From Desulfobacteraceae bacterium (GTDB taxonomy: Bacteria; Desulfobacterota; Desulfobacteria; Desulfobacterales; JAABRJ01), in the NCBI GenBank assembly GCA_022340425.1, contig JAJDNY010000089.1, forward strand, positions 1 through 61,135: a DNA stretch of 61,135 bases. Direction: 5' to 3'. Of this stretch, positions 32,265 through 41,276 are shown in pieces. The notes below the pieces were generated by a model. That model did not search any database, was not told where the DNA came from, and saw only the letters and a program-made list of their open reading frames with translations. The translations under genes and the position numbers were made by a program. Each line of letters starts with the position of its first letter. The stretch's first letter is position 1.

Positions 32265-34578
32265 CTACTCGGCCAACGACTACCGCTGGATCCAGGAGTT
32301 GATGAGCTATCCGGAAAAACTGGAAAGGCGCCTCTCCTTTTTCGAGGACACCGCCGATATCCGCCTGCCGGAAGACCCGGTGGAACGGGTCATCTTTCAG
32401 GACCGGGCCAAGGCGGCCATCCGCAAAATCGCCCACAACAAGGGCCACATCCTGATGGTCGGCCGCCCGGGAACCGGCAAGTCTCTGCTGGCCGACATGT
32501 TCCGCGAGGTTCTGGAGCGCTCCATGGGCGACTACCTGCGGCCGCAAAAGGCCATTGCGGCGTATCCCGGCAAGGACAGAAACCATGTCCGCTTCGCCTA
32601 CGAGCTTCCCGAAAAACTCGACCAGCGCCTGGAGAGCATCGGCCGCGAGATCGAGGCGGCGGCCCAGCATGGCGAGGATTTCAGCCTGGGCGAGCAGATC
32701 GATGCCGTCCGCAAGGTCAAGACCGGTCTGGTCTGGGGCACCGCAGCCGGTGCCCTGGCCGGCCTGTTTTTCCCCCCGGCCCTGATCGCCGCCGGCCTCT
32801 GCGCCATGGGCGCGATCTTCCTTTTCATGCAGGAAAACAGCCACCGCGCCCAGGAGCAGATCCAGCGTCAGGGCATGGGCGGCCGGCGCCTGCTGGCCAA
32901 ACAGCTCACCGACCAGCTGCCCGAGGTGCTCTACGACCCGCGCCGCGACCGCGAGTTGATGGCGCGGGTCTCGGAACCCGACGCTCGCAGCATGAAAGGC
33001 GGTTTTCGCCACGATCCCTACCAGTCCGGCGACCTGCAGACCCCGGCCCACAAGCGCACCTACCTCGGGGCGCATGCGCGCGCGCCGATCATCTACATCG
33101 ACGAACTCAAGACCCTCGTCAAGGTCGGCTACATGGCCGACCTGCTGGAGATCATGCAGAACCAGCGCTATGTCCTCGAGGGGGGCCGCAATGCCGGCAG
33201 CGGCGCGGCCGACCGCTCGGAAAACCACCTCAAGGCCGACAACATCATCATCGCCTGCTGCAACCACGACACCCTGGCCTACCTCCAGGCGGAAGGCGAC
33301 GGGGCGTTCCTCAGCCGAATCGAGGACCGCGGGGAAATCATCCAGATGGAAAGCGCGGTTGCCGAAAGCTCGGACACGGTCCGCCAGGTAGCGCAGTACA
33401 TCAAGCAGGAGATCGACGGCCTGGCAAAGGAGTTTAGCCGGGTCTGGGGGGAGATCATCTCACGGGAGGGGCACGCGGGGGTCCGCCGCCGCAGCGAAAA
33501 GATCTTCGGCCGCAGCCTCCCCCGGGAATACAGCTTGACGGCCCGCGAATTTTCCCGCGGGGCGGTGCTGGAGATCATCCGCGAGCTTCGCTGCCGGGCG
33601 GCCGACGGCAAGTTGAGCGCCATCCTGCGGCCGATCAACGGCATCCTCCGGACGGCCGAGCATGAGGCCATCCTGGAAAACGCCCCGCGGGTGGAGGCCG
33701 CCCACGTGCGCCGGGCGCTGGCGCTGCACCTGAGTCTGGAGGGGGCCCTCAACCGCGAAATCCAGGAGCACAAGAAGGACCTCAAGAAGTACATCAGCGC
33801 CATGACCGACGCCGTCGGCTACGTGGTGGGCCTGGCCGTGATCCACTCCCGCGCCAGCGGCCAGATGTACGGCCAGCCGCTGCCAATCCACTGCCAGATC
33901 AACGCCGGCACCTCCGACACCGTCATCGCCCCCGGCAAAACCGGCGACATCGCCAAGGCCGCCGCCCAGAATGTGCGCGCCTCCATCAAGAAGGTGCTCA
34001 AAACCATCGGTGCGCCCTATGTGGGCTACGAGATGCATGTGGAATACATCCAGGCCCACGGCGGCGTGGAGGGCGACAGCGCGTCGGTGGCCATGGACGT
34101 GGCCCTGATTTCGGACTTCATCCAACAGCCGGTCAACCAGACCTACGGGGTGACCGGTTCCCTGACCGGCGACATCATCCTAGCGGTGGGCGGGGTCACC
34201 GAGAAGCTGCGCGCCATCATGGATCCCGACCTGGGAATGCTGGGGGCCTGCATTCCCTGGCAGAACAAGCACGACATCGAACCCCTGCTGATCAACGCGC
34301 AGTTCGAATACACCCAACTGGAGGAGATCCCGGGGATCCGCATCTTCCGCCAAAAGGACCGCCAGGCGCCGTTCGACATCTTCTTCTGCCGGACCAAGTA
34401 CCACGCCTACACGGTCCTCATGGGGCTGAAACGCGAGGCGGTGGAGCTTCGCATGGCGGCCAGGACCCGGCGGGACCTGGAACTGCTTCAGCGGATGCGG
34501 CGCAGCGCCGGAGACACCGGGCAAAAAAGGGCCGCGGACGAAACGGCCGATGCGGCCGCCGCCCCTGCGGCCCCCTGA
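32254..34578 (+). CDS. membrane-anchored LonB-type ATP-dependent protease
   Basis: The 774-residue protein combines an AAA+ ATPase and a Lon-type Ser/Lys protease. Walker A is GRPGTGKS (70-77). Two hydrophobic segments at about 158-192 interrupt the ATPase, as in archaeal LonB. Walker B is IIYIDE (279-284), and CNHD with the SRIEDRGEI region follows. The protease domain has GVEGDSASVAMD with catalytic Ser609 and GGVTEKLRA with catalytic Lys651. It lacks the N-terminal domain of bacterial LonA. It should degrade membrane-associated or misfolded proteins at the inner membrane. The C-terminal ~40 residues are a low-complexity Ala/Arg tail. It is paired with an unknown gene at 31074. Confidence 0.9.
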   Translation: MSRNYSANDYRWIQELMSYPEKLERRLSFFEDTADIRLPEDPVERVIFQDRAKAAIRKIAHNKGHILMVGRPGTGKSLLADMFREVLERSMGDYLRPQKAIAAYPGKDRNHVRFAYELPEKLDQRLESIGREIEAAAQHGEDFSLGEQIDAVRKVKTGLVWGTAAGALAGLFFPPALIAAGLCAMGAIFLFMQENSHRAQEQIQRQGMGGRRLLAKQLTDQLPEVLYDPRRDRELMARVSEPDARSMKGGFRHDPYQSGDLQTPAHKRTYLGAHARAPIIYIDELKTLVKVGYMADLLEIMQNQRYVLEGGRNAGSGAADRSENHLKADNIIIACCNHDTLAYLQAEGDGAFLSRIEDRGEIIQMESAVAESSDTVRQVAQYIKQEIDGLAKEFSRVWGEIISREGHAGVRRRSEKIFGRSLPREYSLTAREFSRGAVLEIIRELRCRAADGKLSAILRPINGILRTAEHEAILENAPRVEAAHVRRALALHLSLEGALNREIQEHKKDLKKYISAMTDAVGYVVGLAVIHSRASGQMYGQPLPIHCQINAGTSDTVIAPGKTGDIAKAAAQNVRASIKKVLKTIGAPYVGYEMHVEYIQAHGGVEGDSASVAMDVALISDFIQQPVNQTYGVTGSLTGDIILAVGGVTEKLRAIMDPDLGMLGACIPWQNKHDIEPLLINAQFEYTQLEEIPGIRIFRQKDRQAPFDIFFCRTKYHAYTVLMGLKREAVELRMAARTRRDLELLQRMRRSAGDTGQKRAADETADAAAAPAAP

Positions 34579-34597
34579 AGCCCACCGCCCCCAGGCC

Positions 34598-37345
34598 TCA
34601 GGCGCCTTTCATCAGCTTGCGCAAGACGTAGGGCAGGATGCCGCCGTTTTCGAAGTAGTCGACGTCCACGTCGGTGTCCAGCCGCACGCGCACCTGGAAC
34701 TCCACCTCGCGGCCGTCGCCGCGGACGGCCTTGACCGCCAGCTGCTTGCGGGGCTGCATCTCCTCCACCCCGCTGATGGTGAAGGTCTCGGAGCCGTCCA
34801 GGCCCAGCGATTGCCAGCTGTCGCCGTTTGAGAACATCAGCGGCAAAACCCCCATGCCCACCAGGTTGCTGCGGTGAATGCGCTCGTAGGATTCGGCAAT
34901 CACCGCCCGCACGCCCAGCAGCGTGGTCCCCTTGGCGGCCCAGTCGCGGGAGGAGCCGGTGCCGTACTCCTTGCCCCCCAGTACCACCAGCGGGACCCCT
35001 TCGGCTTGGTAGGCGCTGGCCGCCTCGTAAACGGCGACTTCCTCGCCATCCGGGAATTTTCGCGTGAAGCTGCCCTCCCGGGGGGACACCAGCTGGTTTT
35101 TGATCCGGATGTTGCCAAACGTCCCGCGCATCATGACCTCGTGATTTCCGCGGCGGGAGCCGTAGGAGTTGAAATCGTCGACGGCCACGCCCTGGGCGCG
35201 CAGGTACTGGCCGGCGGGGTAGGACTCGGGGATCGCCCCGGCGGGTGAAATATGGTCGGTGGTGACGCTGTCGCCCAAAACCAGCAGGGCCCGGGCGGCG
35301 CGGATATCACCGGGCTTTTTGAGCTCCAGGTCGAACCCCTGGAAGTACGGCGGGTTCTTGATGTAGGTGGAGTCAGGGTCCCAGGCGAAGGTCGTGCTTT
35401 CGGTCACCGGCAGGGCCTGCCAGAACTCGTCGCCCTCGAAAATCCGACCGTACTCCTCGGCGTAAAAGGCCTGCTTGACGTGCTGGCCAGCCAGCGCGGC
35501 GATTTCCTCGGCACTGGGCCAGATATCCTCGAGATAGACCGGCTGACCGTTGGGGTCCAGGGAAAGCGGTTCGGCGGTGAGGTCGATGTCGATCCGGCCG
35601 GCCAGGGCGAAGGCCACCACCAGCATCGGCGAGGCCAGAAAGTTGGCCTTGATGCTCTGGTGGATGCGGGCCTCGAAGTTGCGGTTGCCCGAGAGCACTG
35701 CGGCCACGGTCAGATCGTTTTCCGCGATGATCTTCTCGATGGCGGGGTGCAGCGGCCCGCTGTTGCCGATGCAGGTGGTGCAGCCGAAGCCCGCCAAATG
35801 GAACCCCAGGGCATCGAGGTAGGGGCTGAGGCCGGCGTCCTGCAGGTAGCGGACCACCACCTTGGACCCCGGGGCCAGAGAGGTTTTGACGTAGGGCGGG
35901 ACGCGGATGCCGCGCGCCACGGCCTTCTTGGCCACCAGGCCGGCACCCAGCATCACGGAGGGGTTGGAGGTGTTGGTGCACGAGGTGATGGCGGCGATCA
36001 CGATACTGCCGTCGCCGATGCGGTAGTGGTTGCGGTTGAGGCCCACATCGAACCACTTTTTTTCGCCGGGCTGACAGCCCTCCTGGCGGGCGGTGCGGCT
36101 GCCGGATTCGTTGTGAAAGGTGGAGATATCGGCAATTTCGGTGTCCCGGTCGTAGCGGCAGCCCAGAACCTTGGCGAAGGACGCCTTGAGATCGCCGAGC
36201 AGAATGCGGTCCTGGGGCCGCGCCGGACCGGCCACGGCGGGCTGCACCGCGCCGAGATCGAGCTCCAGCACCTTGGTGTACTCGGGCGTCTCGGCGTCGG
36301 TGTAAAACAGTCCCAGGGCCTTGGCGCAGGCCTCCACGCGCTCGGCCCGTCGGGAGCGGTTGGTGGTGTGCAGGTAGGCGATGGTCTTTTCGTCGATGGG
36401 AAAATAGCCCAGGGTGGCGCCGTATTCCGGGGTCATGTTGGAGATCGTCGCACGATCGGTGACCGTCAAATTCTTCATTCCGGGGCCGAAAAACTCCACG
36501 AACTTCTCCACCACCCCCTCGGCGCGCAGCATTTGGGTTACCGCCAGGACCAGATCGGTGGCCGTCACCCCCGCCTGCAGGACGCCGTGGATGCGCACCC
36601 CGATCACCTCGGGGATCGACATGTAGTAGGGCTGCCCCAGCATCACGGCCTCGGCCTCGATGCCGCCAACTCCCCATCCCATGACCCCGATGCCGTTGAT
36701 CATGGGGGTGTGGGAGTCGGTCCCCACCAGGGTGTCCGGGTAGGCCAGGGCCGCCCTTTCGGCTTCCTCGGCGATGATCACGCGGCCCAGATACTCCAGG
36801 TTGACCTGGTGGCAGATGCCGGAGTTGGGGGGAACCACGTTGAAGTTGCGAAAACTCTTCTGGGCCCACTTGAGCAGGCCGTAGCGTTCCCCGTTGCGGT
36901 CGTATTCCCGGGCGACGTTGTCGCGCAGGGCGTTTACGGTGCCGAAATAATCCACCTGAACCGAGTGGTCGACGATCAGCTCCACCGGCACCAGCGGATT
37001 GATTTTTTTGGGATCGCCACCCAGGGTTTTGACCGCATCCCGCATGGCGGCCAGGTCCACCACCGCCGGCACCCCGGTGAAATCCTGCATCAGAACCCGG
37101 GCGGGATGGTAGGGAATCTCCACCGGGGTGTCGTAGGATTTCTGCCAGCCGGCGATCTGGCGCAGGTCCTGCTCGCGGACCACCCTGCCGTCGAGTTTGC
37201 GCAGCAGGTTCTCCACCAGGATGCGGATGGCGAAGGGCAGCCGGCCAATGGGTGCGATCCCGTCCTTTTCAAGCTTTTTTATGTCGTAGATCCGGAAGCT
37301 TTTTCCGCCAACGTTAACCTTCCGGATAAAATCTTCTCTCTGCAT
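34598..37345 (-). CDS. acnA: aconitate hydratase A
   Basis: AcnA interconverts citrate and isocitrate with a [4Fe-4S] cluster in the TCA cycle. The 915-residue product begins with the AcnA/IRP-type N-terminus (REDFIRKVNVGGKSFRIYDIKKLE) and continues with PFAIRILVENLLRK. It has VVPPNSGICHQVN, and the cluster Cys motifs SCTNTSNPSVM and GFGCTTCIGNSGP. A swivelling C-terminal domain with GSSRDWAAKG follows. The length is right for AcnA rather than AcnB. GGGGAGG precedes the ATG. It is monocistronic, with the UspA gene ~110 bases upstream on the same strand. Confidence 0.96.
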   Translation of the reverse strand: MQREDFIRKVNVGGKSFRIYDIKKLEKDGIAPIGRLPFAIRILVENLLRKLDGRVVREQDLRQIAGWQKSYDTPVEIPYHPARVLMQDFTGVPAVVDLAAMRDAVKTLGGDPKKINPLVPVELIVDHSVQVDYFGTVNALRDNVAREYDRNGERYGLLKWAQKSFRNFNVVPPNSGICHQVNLEYLGRVIIAEEAERAALAYPDTLVGTDSHTPMINGIGVMGWGVGGIEAEAVMLGQPYYMSIPEVIGVRIHGVLQAGVTATDLVLAVTQMLRAEGVVEKFVEFFGPGMKNLTVTDRATISNMTPEYGATLGYFPIDEKTIAYLHTTNRSRRAERVEACAKALGLFYTDAETPEYTKVLELDLGAVQPAVAGPARPQDRILLGDLKASFAKVLGCRYDRDTEIADISTFHNESGSRTARQEGCQPGEKKWFDVGLNRNHYRIGDGSIVIAAITSCTNTSNPSVMLGAGLVAKKAVARGIRVPPYVKTSLAPGSKVVVRYLQDAGLSPYLDALGFHLAGFGCTTCIGNSGPLHPAIEKIIAENDLTVAAVLSGNRNFEARIHQSIKANFLASPMLVVAFALAGRIDIDLTAEPLSLDPNGQPVYLEDIWPSAEEIAALAGQHVKQAFYAEEYGRIFEGDEFWQALPVTESTTFAWDPDSTYIKNPPYFQGFDLELKKPGDIRAARALLVLGDSVTTDHISPAGAIPESYPAGQYLRAQGVAVDDFNSYGSRRGNHEVMMRGTFGNIRIKNQLVSPREGSFTRKFPDGEEVAVYEAASAYQAEGVPLVVLGGKEYGTGSSRDWAAKGTTLLGVRAVIAESYERIHRSNLVGMGVLPLMFSNGDSWQSLGLDGSETFTISGVEEMQPRKQLAVKAVRGDGREVEFQVRVRLDTDVDVDYFENGGILPYVLRKLMKGA

Positions 37346-37453
37346 GCGGTCCTCCCCTGTGGATGGATGATGGGAACGTGAGCGTGATGCGGTGGCGTCG
37401 TTGAAATCGGTCCCGGCAAGCCTCCCGCGCGATCCTCTATAGGTGCGGCGGTT

Positions 37454-37909
37454 TCAGCTGACCACCCAGACCGTGGCTTCCTTGGTGTGGTCCACGATTT
37501 TCGAGGAGACGCTGCCGAAGAGAAACTCCTCGGTGCGCGTGCGCCCCTTGCGCCCCACCACCAGGGTGCCAAAGTCGTCGGGCCGCTCCTGCAGGATGCA
37601 CTCGGCCAGGGAGGGGCAGTATTTGATGGTGCTGCGGGTCTTGACCGCCTCCTCGGAGAAACCGGCGCTCAGCAGGATCTCGCGGTAGGCGGCGAGCAGC
37701 TGGGTGATGCGCTCGCCTTCGCGTTCCATCCAGGCATCCCTTTCGGCTGCGGTCGGGAAAAAGTCTTCCTCCGGCTCCGCAATCACGTGCAGCACGGTCA
37801 CCTTGAAACCCGGCGTGCCGCCCAGCAGCTCGGCCACGTATTCCACCGCCCGGCGGGAGTTGTCGGAGTCGTCGACGGCTATCAGGATGTTGCGATTGGG
37901 ACCCTTCAC
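37454..37909 (-). CDS. universal stress protein (UspA family)
   Basis: The 151-residue protein begins NILIAVDDSDNSRRAVEYVAE, and its C-terminal part has the nucleotide-binding pattern GRKGRTRTEEFLFGSVSSKI (G-2x-G-9x-G-S/T), so it probably binds ATP. It is a single-domain cytoplasmic stress protein. The start codon is GTG with GGGGGT just upstream. A kinase-like gene lies ~210 bases downstream on the genome, upstream in transcription; the two may be functionally related, since Usp proteins are known kinase substrates in other bacteria. Confidence 0.9.
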   Translation of the reverse strand: MKGPNRNILIAVDDSDNSRRAVEYVAELLGGTPGFKVTVLHVIAEPEEDFFPTAAERDAWMEREGERITQLLAAYREILLSAGFSEEAVKTRSTIKYCPSLAECILQERPDDFGTLVVGRKGRTRTEEFLFGSVSSKIVDHTKEATVWVVS

Positions 37910-38120
37910 AGCTACCCCCTTTCAAAAATGTTCCGCGATTGAACCGCGGCGGCTGCCGGCGCTGGCGTCGAAGCGGGGCGGCCACCGGCAGACTGCGGCT
38001 GCCAAAGGGCTGCAGCACACAAACCACATGACGCGCAAAGCCCGGTCCAGCATGGGTGCCGAAGTCGGTGGACAAGCGGCATGCCCGTGGCCCGCCCAGC
38101 ACGCGCCTGGCCGAGAGCCT

Positions 38121-39098
38121 TCAGGCCAGGGCCGCGCGCACCTCCCGCAGATCCTCCAGCAGCTCCCTTGTGTTGAGATAAAAGCGGTTGGTGGTTTCGG
38201 AAAAATGCATCAGGATCCGGTTGAGCGGCTTGGGGAGGTAGGGAAAAATCTTGCGAAGGTTCACGACCCGGTTGCGGAAAACGATATTGATGTCCCCGCC
38301 GGTCAACTCCGCCGCCCCGTGAACCCCCGCCATCACGTCCTTGACCAGGATGTCGCCCTTGCCGACGATAAACGCCAGGACGTTGCCCAGGCCGAAAAGA
38401 TCGTAACCGTAGATGTTTTCGCGGTGGCGGTAGTTGAAGTCAAAATCGATCCAGCGGTAGCGGCCGTCGTGGGAATCGATCAGGATGTGGTCGCGCCGGA
38501 TGTCGCCGTGTTTCTCCCCGTTGTCGTGCAGCAGCAGGATGGCGGCGACGCAGTCGATGAACTGGTCCAGGACTTCCGGAAAGACCTTGGTGAAGTAATC
38601 CTCATGGCTGTCGGGCAGCCCCGTGATAAAGTGGTCGAGGGTTTTCCCCTGGATCAGGTCCAGAATCCGGACGACGTTGCCGCGCTCATCGGTGATCGAC
38701 ACGCCCTGCATGAAATTGGGCAGGCCTTTGACCAGCGCCAGGATGCGCGCCTCCTTGCGCGGGCTGCGGAAACACTCGAAGGCGATCCCCCCGACGGTGG
38801 CCGTGAAGCGCTCGTAAAACACCAGCTTGATAATTTTCTTTTCCCCGTCGGCGAGCCTCACCGCCCGTTTGACCCAGTATTTCTCCTGTTCGTCGATCCC
38901 GAAGCGCCCTTCCTTGGCGTTGGTTCGGACCAGATAGGGGACACCGTCCAGCAGCACGACGTCGTTGTAGTCGACCCGGTAGTAGTCGGAGGTGTCCGTG
39001 ATGATGTTCAGGCGAGGGGGAAGCGCATCGGCTTTCACCCAGCGGCCAGCCATCGTCAGAAGCTCTTCCTGAGAAAAGGGTTGGGTGGTGGTGGTCAT
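38121..39098 (-). CDS. protein kinase-like protein with altered catalytic loop
   Basis: The 325-residue protein has a kinase-like core. Lys91 lies in KKIIKLVFYERF (beta 3 position), the catalytic-loop equivalent is HGDIRRDHILID (His197, Asp199), and WIDFDF (216-221) stands for the metal-binding DFG. Two usual residues differ: the Asn of HxDxxxxN is His204, and DFG is DFD. Catalysis is therefore uncertain, though some fructosamine- or aminoglycoside-kinase-like relatives tolerate changes. An N-terminal ~85-residue part is unassigned. I chose the ATG at 39098 because GGGGGG lies upstream. It is next to a UspA gene on the same strand. Confidence 0.75.
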   Translation of the reverse strand: MTTTTQPFSQEELLTMAGRWVKADALPPRLNIITDTSDYYRVDYNDVVLLDGVPYLVRTNAKEGRFGIDEQEKYWVKRAVRLADGEKKIIKLVFYERFTATVGGIAFECFRSPRKEARILALVKGLPNFMQGVSITDERGNVVRILDLIQGKTLDHFITGLPDSHEDYFTKVFPEVLDQFIDCVAAILLLHDNGEKHGDIRRDHILIDSHDGRYRWIDFDFNYRHRENIYGYDLFGLGNVLAFIVGKGDILVKDVMAGVHGAAELTGGDINIVFRNRVVNLRKIFPYLPKPLNRILMHFSETTNRFYLNTRELLEDLREVRAALA

Positions 39099-39185
39099 GC
39101 AGCCCCCCGGACGAGGTCTGAGCTGCAAAAGCGCAGCAGGCTTGGAAAGTATCGGAAAGGATAGATAAAGGCGCCGTGGATGTCA

Positions 39186-39191
39186 ATTATA
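39186..39191 (-). promoter_or_regulatory. -10 element for the kinase-like gene
   Basis: A perfect TATAAT on the minus strand lies 88 bases before the ATG at 39098, in the AT-rich stretch between the divergent kinase and DUF2914 genes. The -35 region is not recognisable. The same stretch on the plus strand has TTGAAA followed by TATCTT. Confidence 0.35.
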
Positions 39192-39334
39192 AAACTCTTG
39201 AAAAAAAGCCCGAATCGGATATCTTGTTTAAACACAGCAACGGTCGCGCCCCCCGCGCGGCAGTCGGCCCGGACACCCCCGTCACCCCTGCCCCCAGCGG
39301 GCGGCGCAACCTCTTTTGGAGGTTTTAGAATCCC

Positions 39335-39793
39335 GTGGTTGCCCGCCACCCCCCATCATCAGCGGCCCCAACGCCGTCCGCAGGCGCCATCCTGCTGCTG
39401 GTGCTTTGGGCTGTGCTGGCAACCCCGCCCCCGGCGGCCGCCGAAAACGGGTCCGAGACCACCAAAGGGACCGCGACGCTGGTCCGGGCGGTCATGTGCG
39501 ATGGCATCGAGAACTTCGCCCCCGTCAACCCAGCGGTGGTCTTTCCCATCACCATCGGCAAAATATTCTGTTTCACGACCTTCGATCCGGTCGCCGCGAA
39601 AACCTTCATCCATCACGACTGGTACTGCCGCGACAAGCTCTGCAAAAGGGTCAAGCTGGACCTCCAGCCGCCACGCTGGTCGACCTACAGCAGCATTCAG
39701 CTGCGGGAGGAGGACAAGGGCCCCTGGCACGTGAACATCACCGCCTCGGACGGCAAGGTCCTCCAAAGCCTGCGGTTCAGCATCACCGACTGA
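39335..39793 (+). CDS. exported DUF2914 protein
   Basis: The 152-residue product starts at a GTG with GGAGG about 12 bases upstream. It has a Pro/Ala-rich N-terminal signal (GAILLLVLWAVLATPPPAAA) and a DUF2914 domain (ATLVRAVMCDGIE, IGKIFCFTTFDPV, FIHHDWYCRDKLCKRVKLDLQ, GPWHVNITASDGKVL). DUF2914 domains are beta-rich periplasmic modules of unknown function. The stop codon is 6 bases before the diadenylate cyclase gene, so they probably form an operon. Confidence 0.82.
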   Translation: MVARHPPSSAAPTPSAGAILLLVLWAVLATPPPAAAENGSETTKGTATLVRAVMCDGIENFAPVNPAVVFPITIGKIFCFTTFDPVAAKTFIHHDWYCRDKLCKRVKLDLQPPRWSTYSSIQLREEDKGPWHVNITASDGKVLQSLRFSITD

Positions 39794-39799
39794 TCGCCC

Positions 39800-41248
39800 A
39801 TGAAAAATCTCCTCTTGCCGCTCACCAGCATCCGCTGGCAGGACATCATCGACATCATCCTGAACAGCTACATTCTCTTCCGCTTCTATGTCATTTTCCG
39901 GGGAACCAACGCCTTTCGCGTCCTGATTGCCATCGTCGTGCTGTGGTTCAGCCAGCGCATCGCGGTCTATGCCGGTCTGATCGTGACCAGCTGGGCGATC
40001 CAGGCTATCACCGCGGTGGCGGCGATCATCATCATCGTGGTCTTCCGCAACGAAATCGGCAGCGTCCTGCAGGCCAAAACGGTCAAGACGCTGCTGTGGG
40101 ATTTCGCCCGCAAAACGGCCGACACCCCGGTGGCGGTCCTGCTGGAGGCCGTCTATGAACTGAGCCGCACCCACACCGGTGCGCTGATCGTCCTGCCGGC
40201 GCGCGACAGCCTCGAGGAGGTGGTGCATGCCGGCATCCCGTGGAACGGCCAGGTTTCCAAGGAGATGCTCCTCAGCATCTTCTGGCCCGACAACCCGGTG
40301 CACGACGGGGCCGCAATCCTCCAGGGCAGCAGGGTCCGGGAGGTGGGCGCGATCCTTCCGCTGTCACGCAACAAGAGTCTGCCCTCCTACTACGGCACCC
40401 GTCACCGGGCCGGTCTGGGGTTGAGCGAGCAGACCGATGCGATGGCCATTATCGTATCCGAGGAGCGCGGCAACGTGACCGTCGCCAGAGGCGGGCGTTT
40501 GGTGGAAATCCAGAAAATGGCGGAGCTGGGCGAAGTGCTCCAAAACCATTTGGGCGGCGCCCAAGGCAAGGACCGGCCTCCCCGGGGGGAAAAGCGGGAG
40601 CTGGTGATCGCGGCCCTGGTCTCTTTTCTTTTCGTGCTGGGGATCTGGTTTAGCTTCTCGCGCGGGCAGGAGGCCCTGTTCACCCTGGAGGTCCCGATCC
40701 AGTACTACAACCGTTCCCCCGAAATGGAGATTGTGAACACCTCATCGGACAACGTGCGCCTGAACCTCACCGGGGCCGACGCCTTGATCCGGACCATCCG
40801 CCCCGAGCATGTGGCGGTGCGCATCAATCTGGCCAACGGCCAGATCGGCCGCAACACCTTCGCCATCGCCCAGAACGATATCCGCCTGCCGCCCGGCATC
40901 GTGATCGAACGCGTGGAGCCTACCACGGTCACGGTCGTCCTGGATGCGCTGATGGAAAAAGAGCTGCCGGTGCAGGTCGACTGGGTGGGAAGCCTGCCGC
41001 CCGACCTGATCATGGTGTCGGCGACGGTCACTCCGGCCACCGTCCGGGTATACGGCGGCAGCCTGATGGTCCAGGATATCGGCACGATCTACACCGAGCC
41101 GCTGCCCCTGGACGACATCCGCAAAAGCGGCAGCCTCACGGCCAACCTGGTCCTCTCCCCGCCCTCCCTGCGCCTGGCACCCGACAGCCGCGAGCGCGTC
41201 GCCGTCGCCTACGTGGTGAAGCGCAGGAGCGCGCCAGAAGAACCTTGA
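39800..41248 (+). CDS. diadenylate cyclase CdaA fused to YbbR (CdaR-like) domains
   Basis: The N-terminal ~100 residues hold three membrane helices (IIDIILNSYILFRFYVIF, VLIAIVVLWF, ITAVAAIIIIVV). They are followed by the DAC domain with DGA (169-171) and RHR (201-203, RHRAGLGLSEQTDA), so c-di-AMP synthesis from two ATP is likely. Another membrane helix (268-284) leads into about 180 residues of YbbR repeats outside the membrane, with EVPIQYYNRSPEME and LPVQVDWVGS. In Firmicutes CdaA and its regulator CdaR (YbbR) are separate adjacent genes; here they are one polypeptide, placing the regulator on the same chain. GlmM is not adjacent. Confidence 0.9.
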   Translation: MKNLLLPLTSIRWQDIIDIILNSYILFRFYVIFRGTNAFRVLIAIVVLWFSQRIAVYAGLIVTSWAIQAITAVAAIIIIVVFRNEIGSVLQAKTVKTLLWDFARKTADTPVAVLLEAVYELSRTHTGALIVLPARDSLEEVVHAGIPWNGQVSKEMLLSIFWPDNPVHDGAAILQGSRVREVGAILPLSRNKSLPSYYGTRHRAGLGLSEQTDAMAIIVSEERGNVTVARGGRLVEIQKMAELGEVLQNHLGGAQGKDRPPRGEKRELVIAALVSFLFVLGIWFSFSRGQEALFTLEVPIQYYNRSPEMEIVNTSSDNVRLNLTGADALIRTIRPEHVAVRINLANGQIGRNTFAIAQNDIRLPPGIVIERVEPTTVTVVLDALMEKELPVQVDWVGSLPPDLIMVSATVTPATVRVYGGSLMVQDIGTIYTEPLPLDDIRKSGSLTANLVLSPPSLRLAPDSRERVAVAYVVKRRSAPEEP

Positions 41249-41276
41249 AGACGGGCCGCAGGGGTTCTCAGCCGAC

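Noticed and set aside
35252-37381. Plus-strand open frame of about 700 codons opposite acnA
   Set aside because: It is antisense to an unmistakable aconitase; composition (Gly/His/Gln/Asp-rich) is typical of GC-rich shadows.
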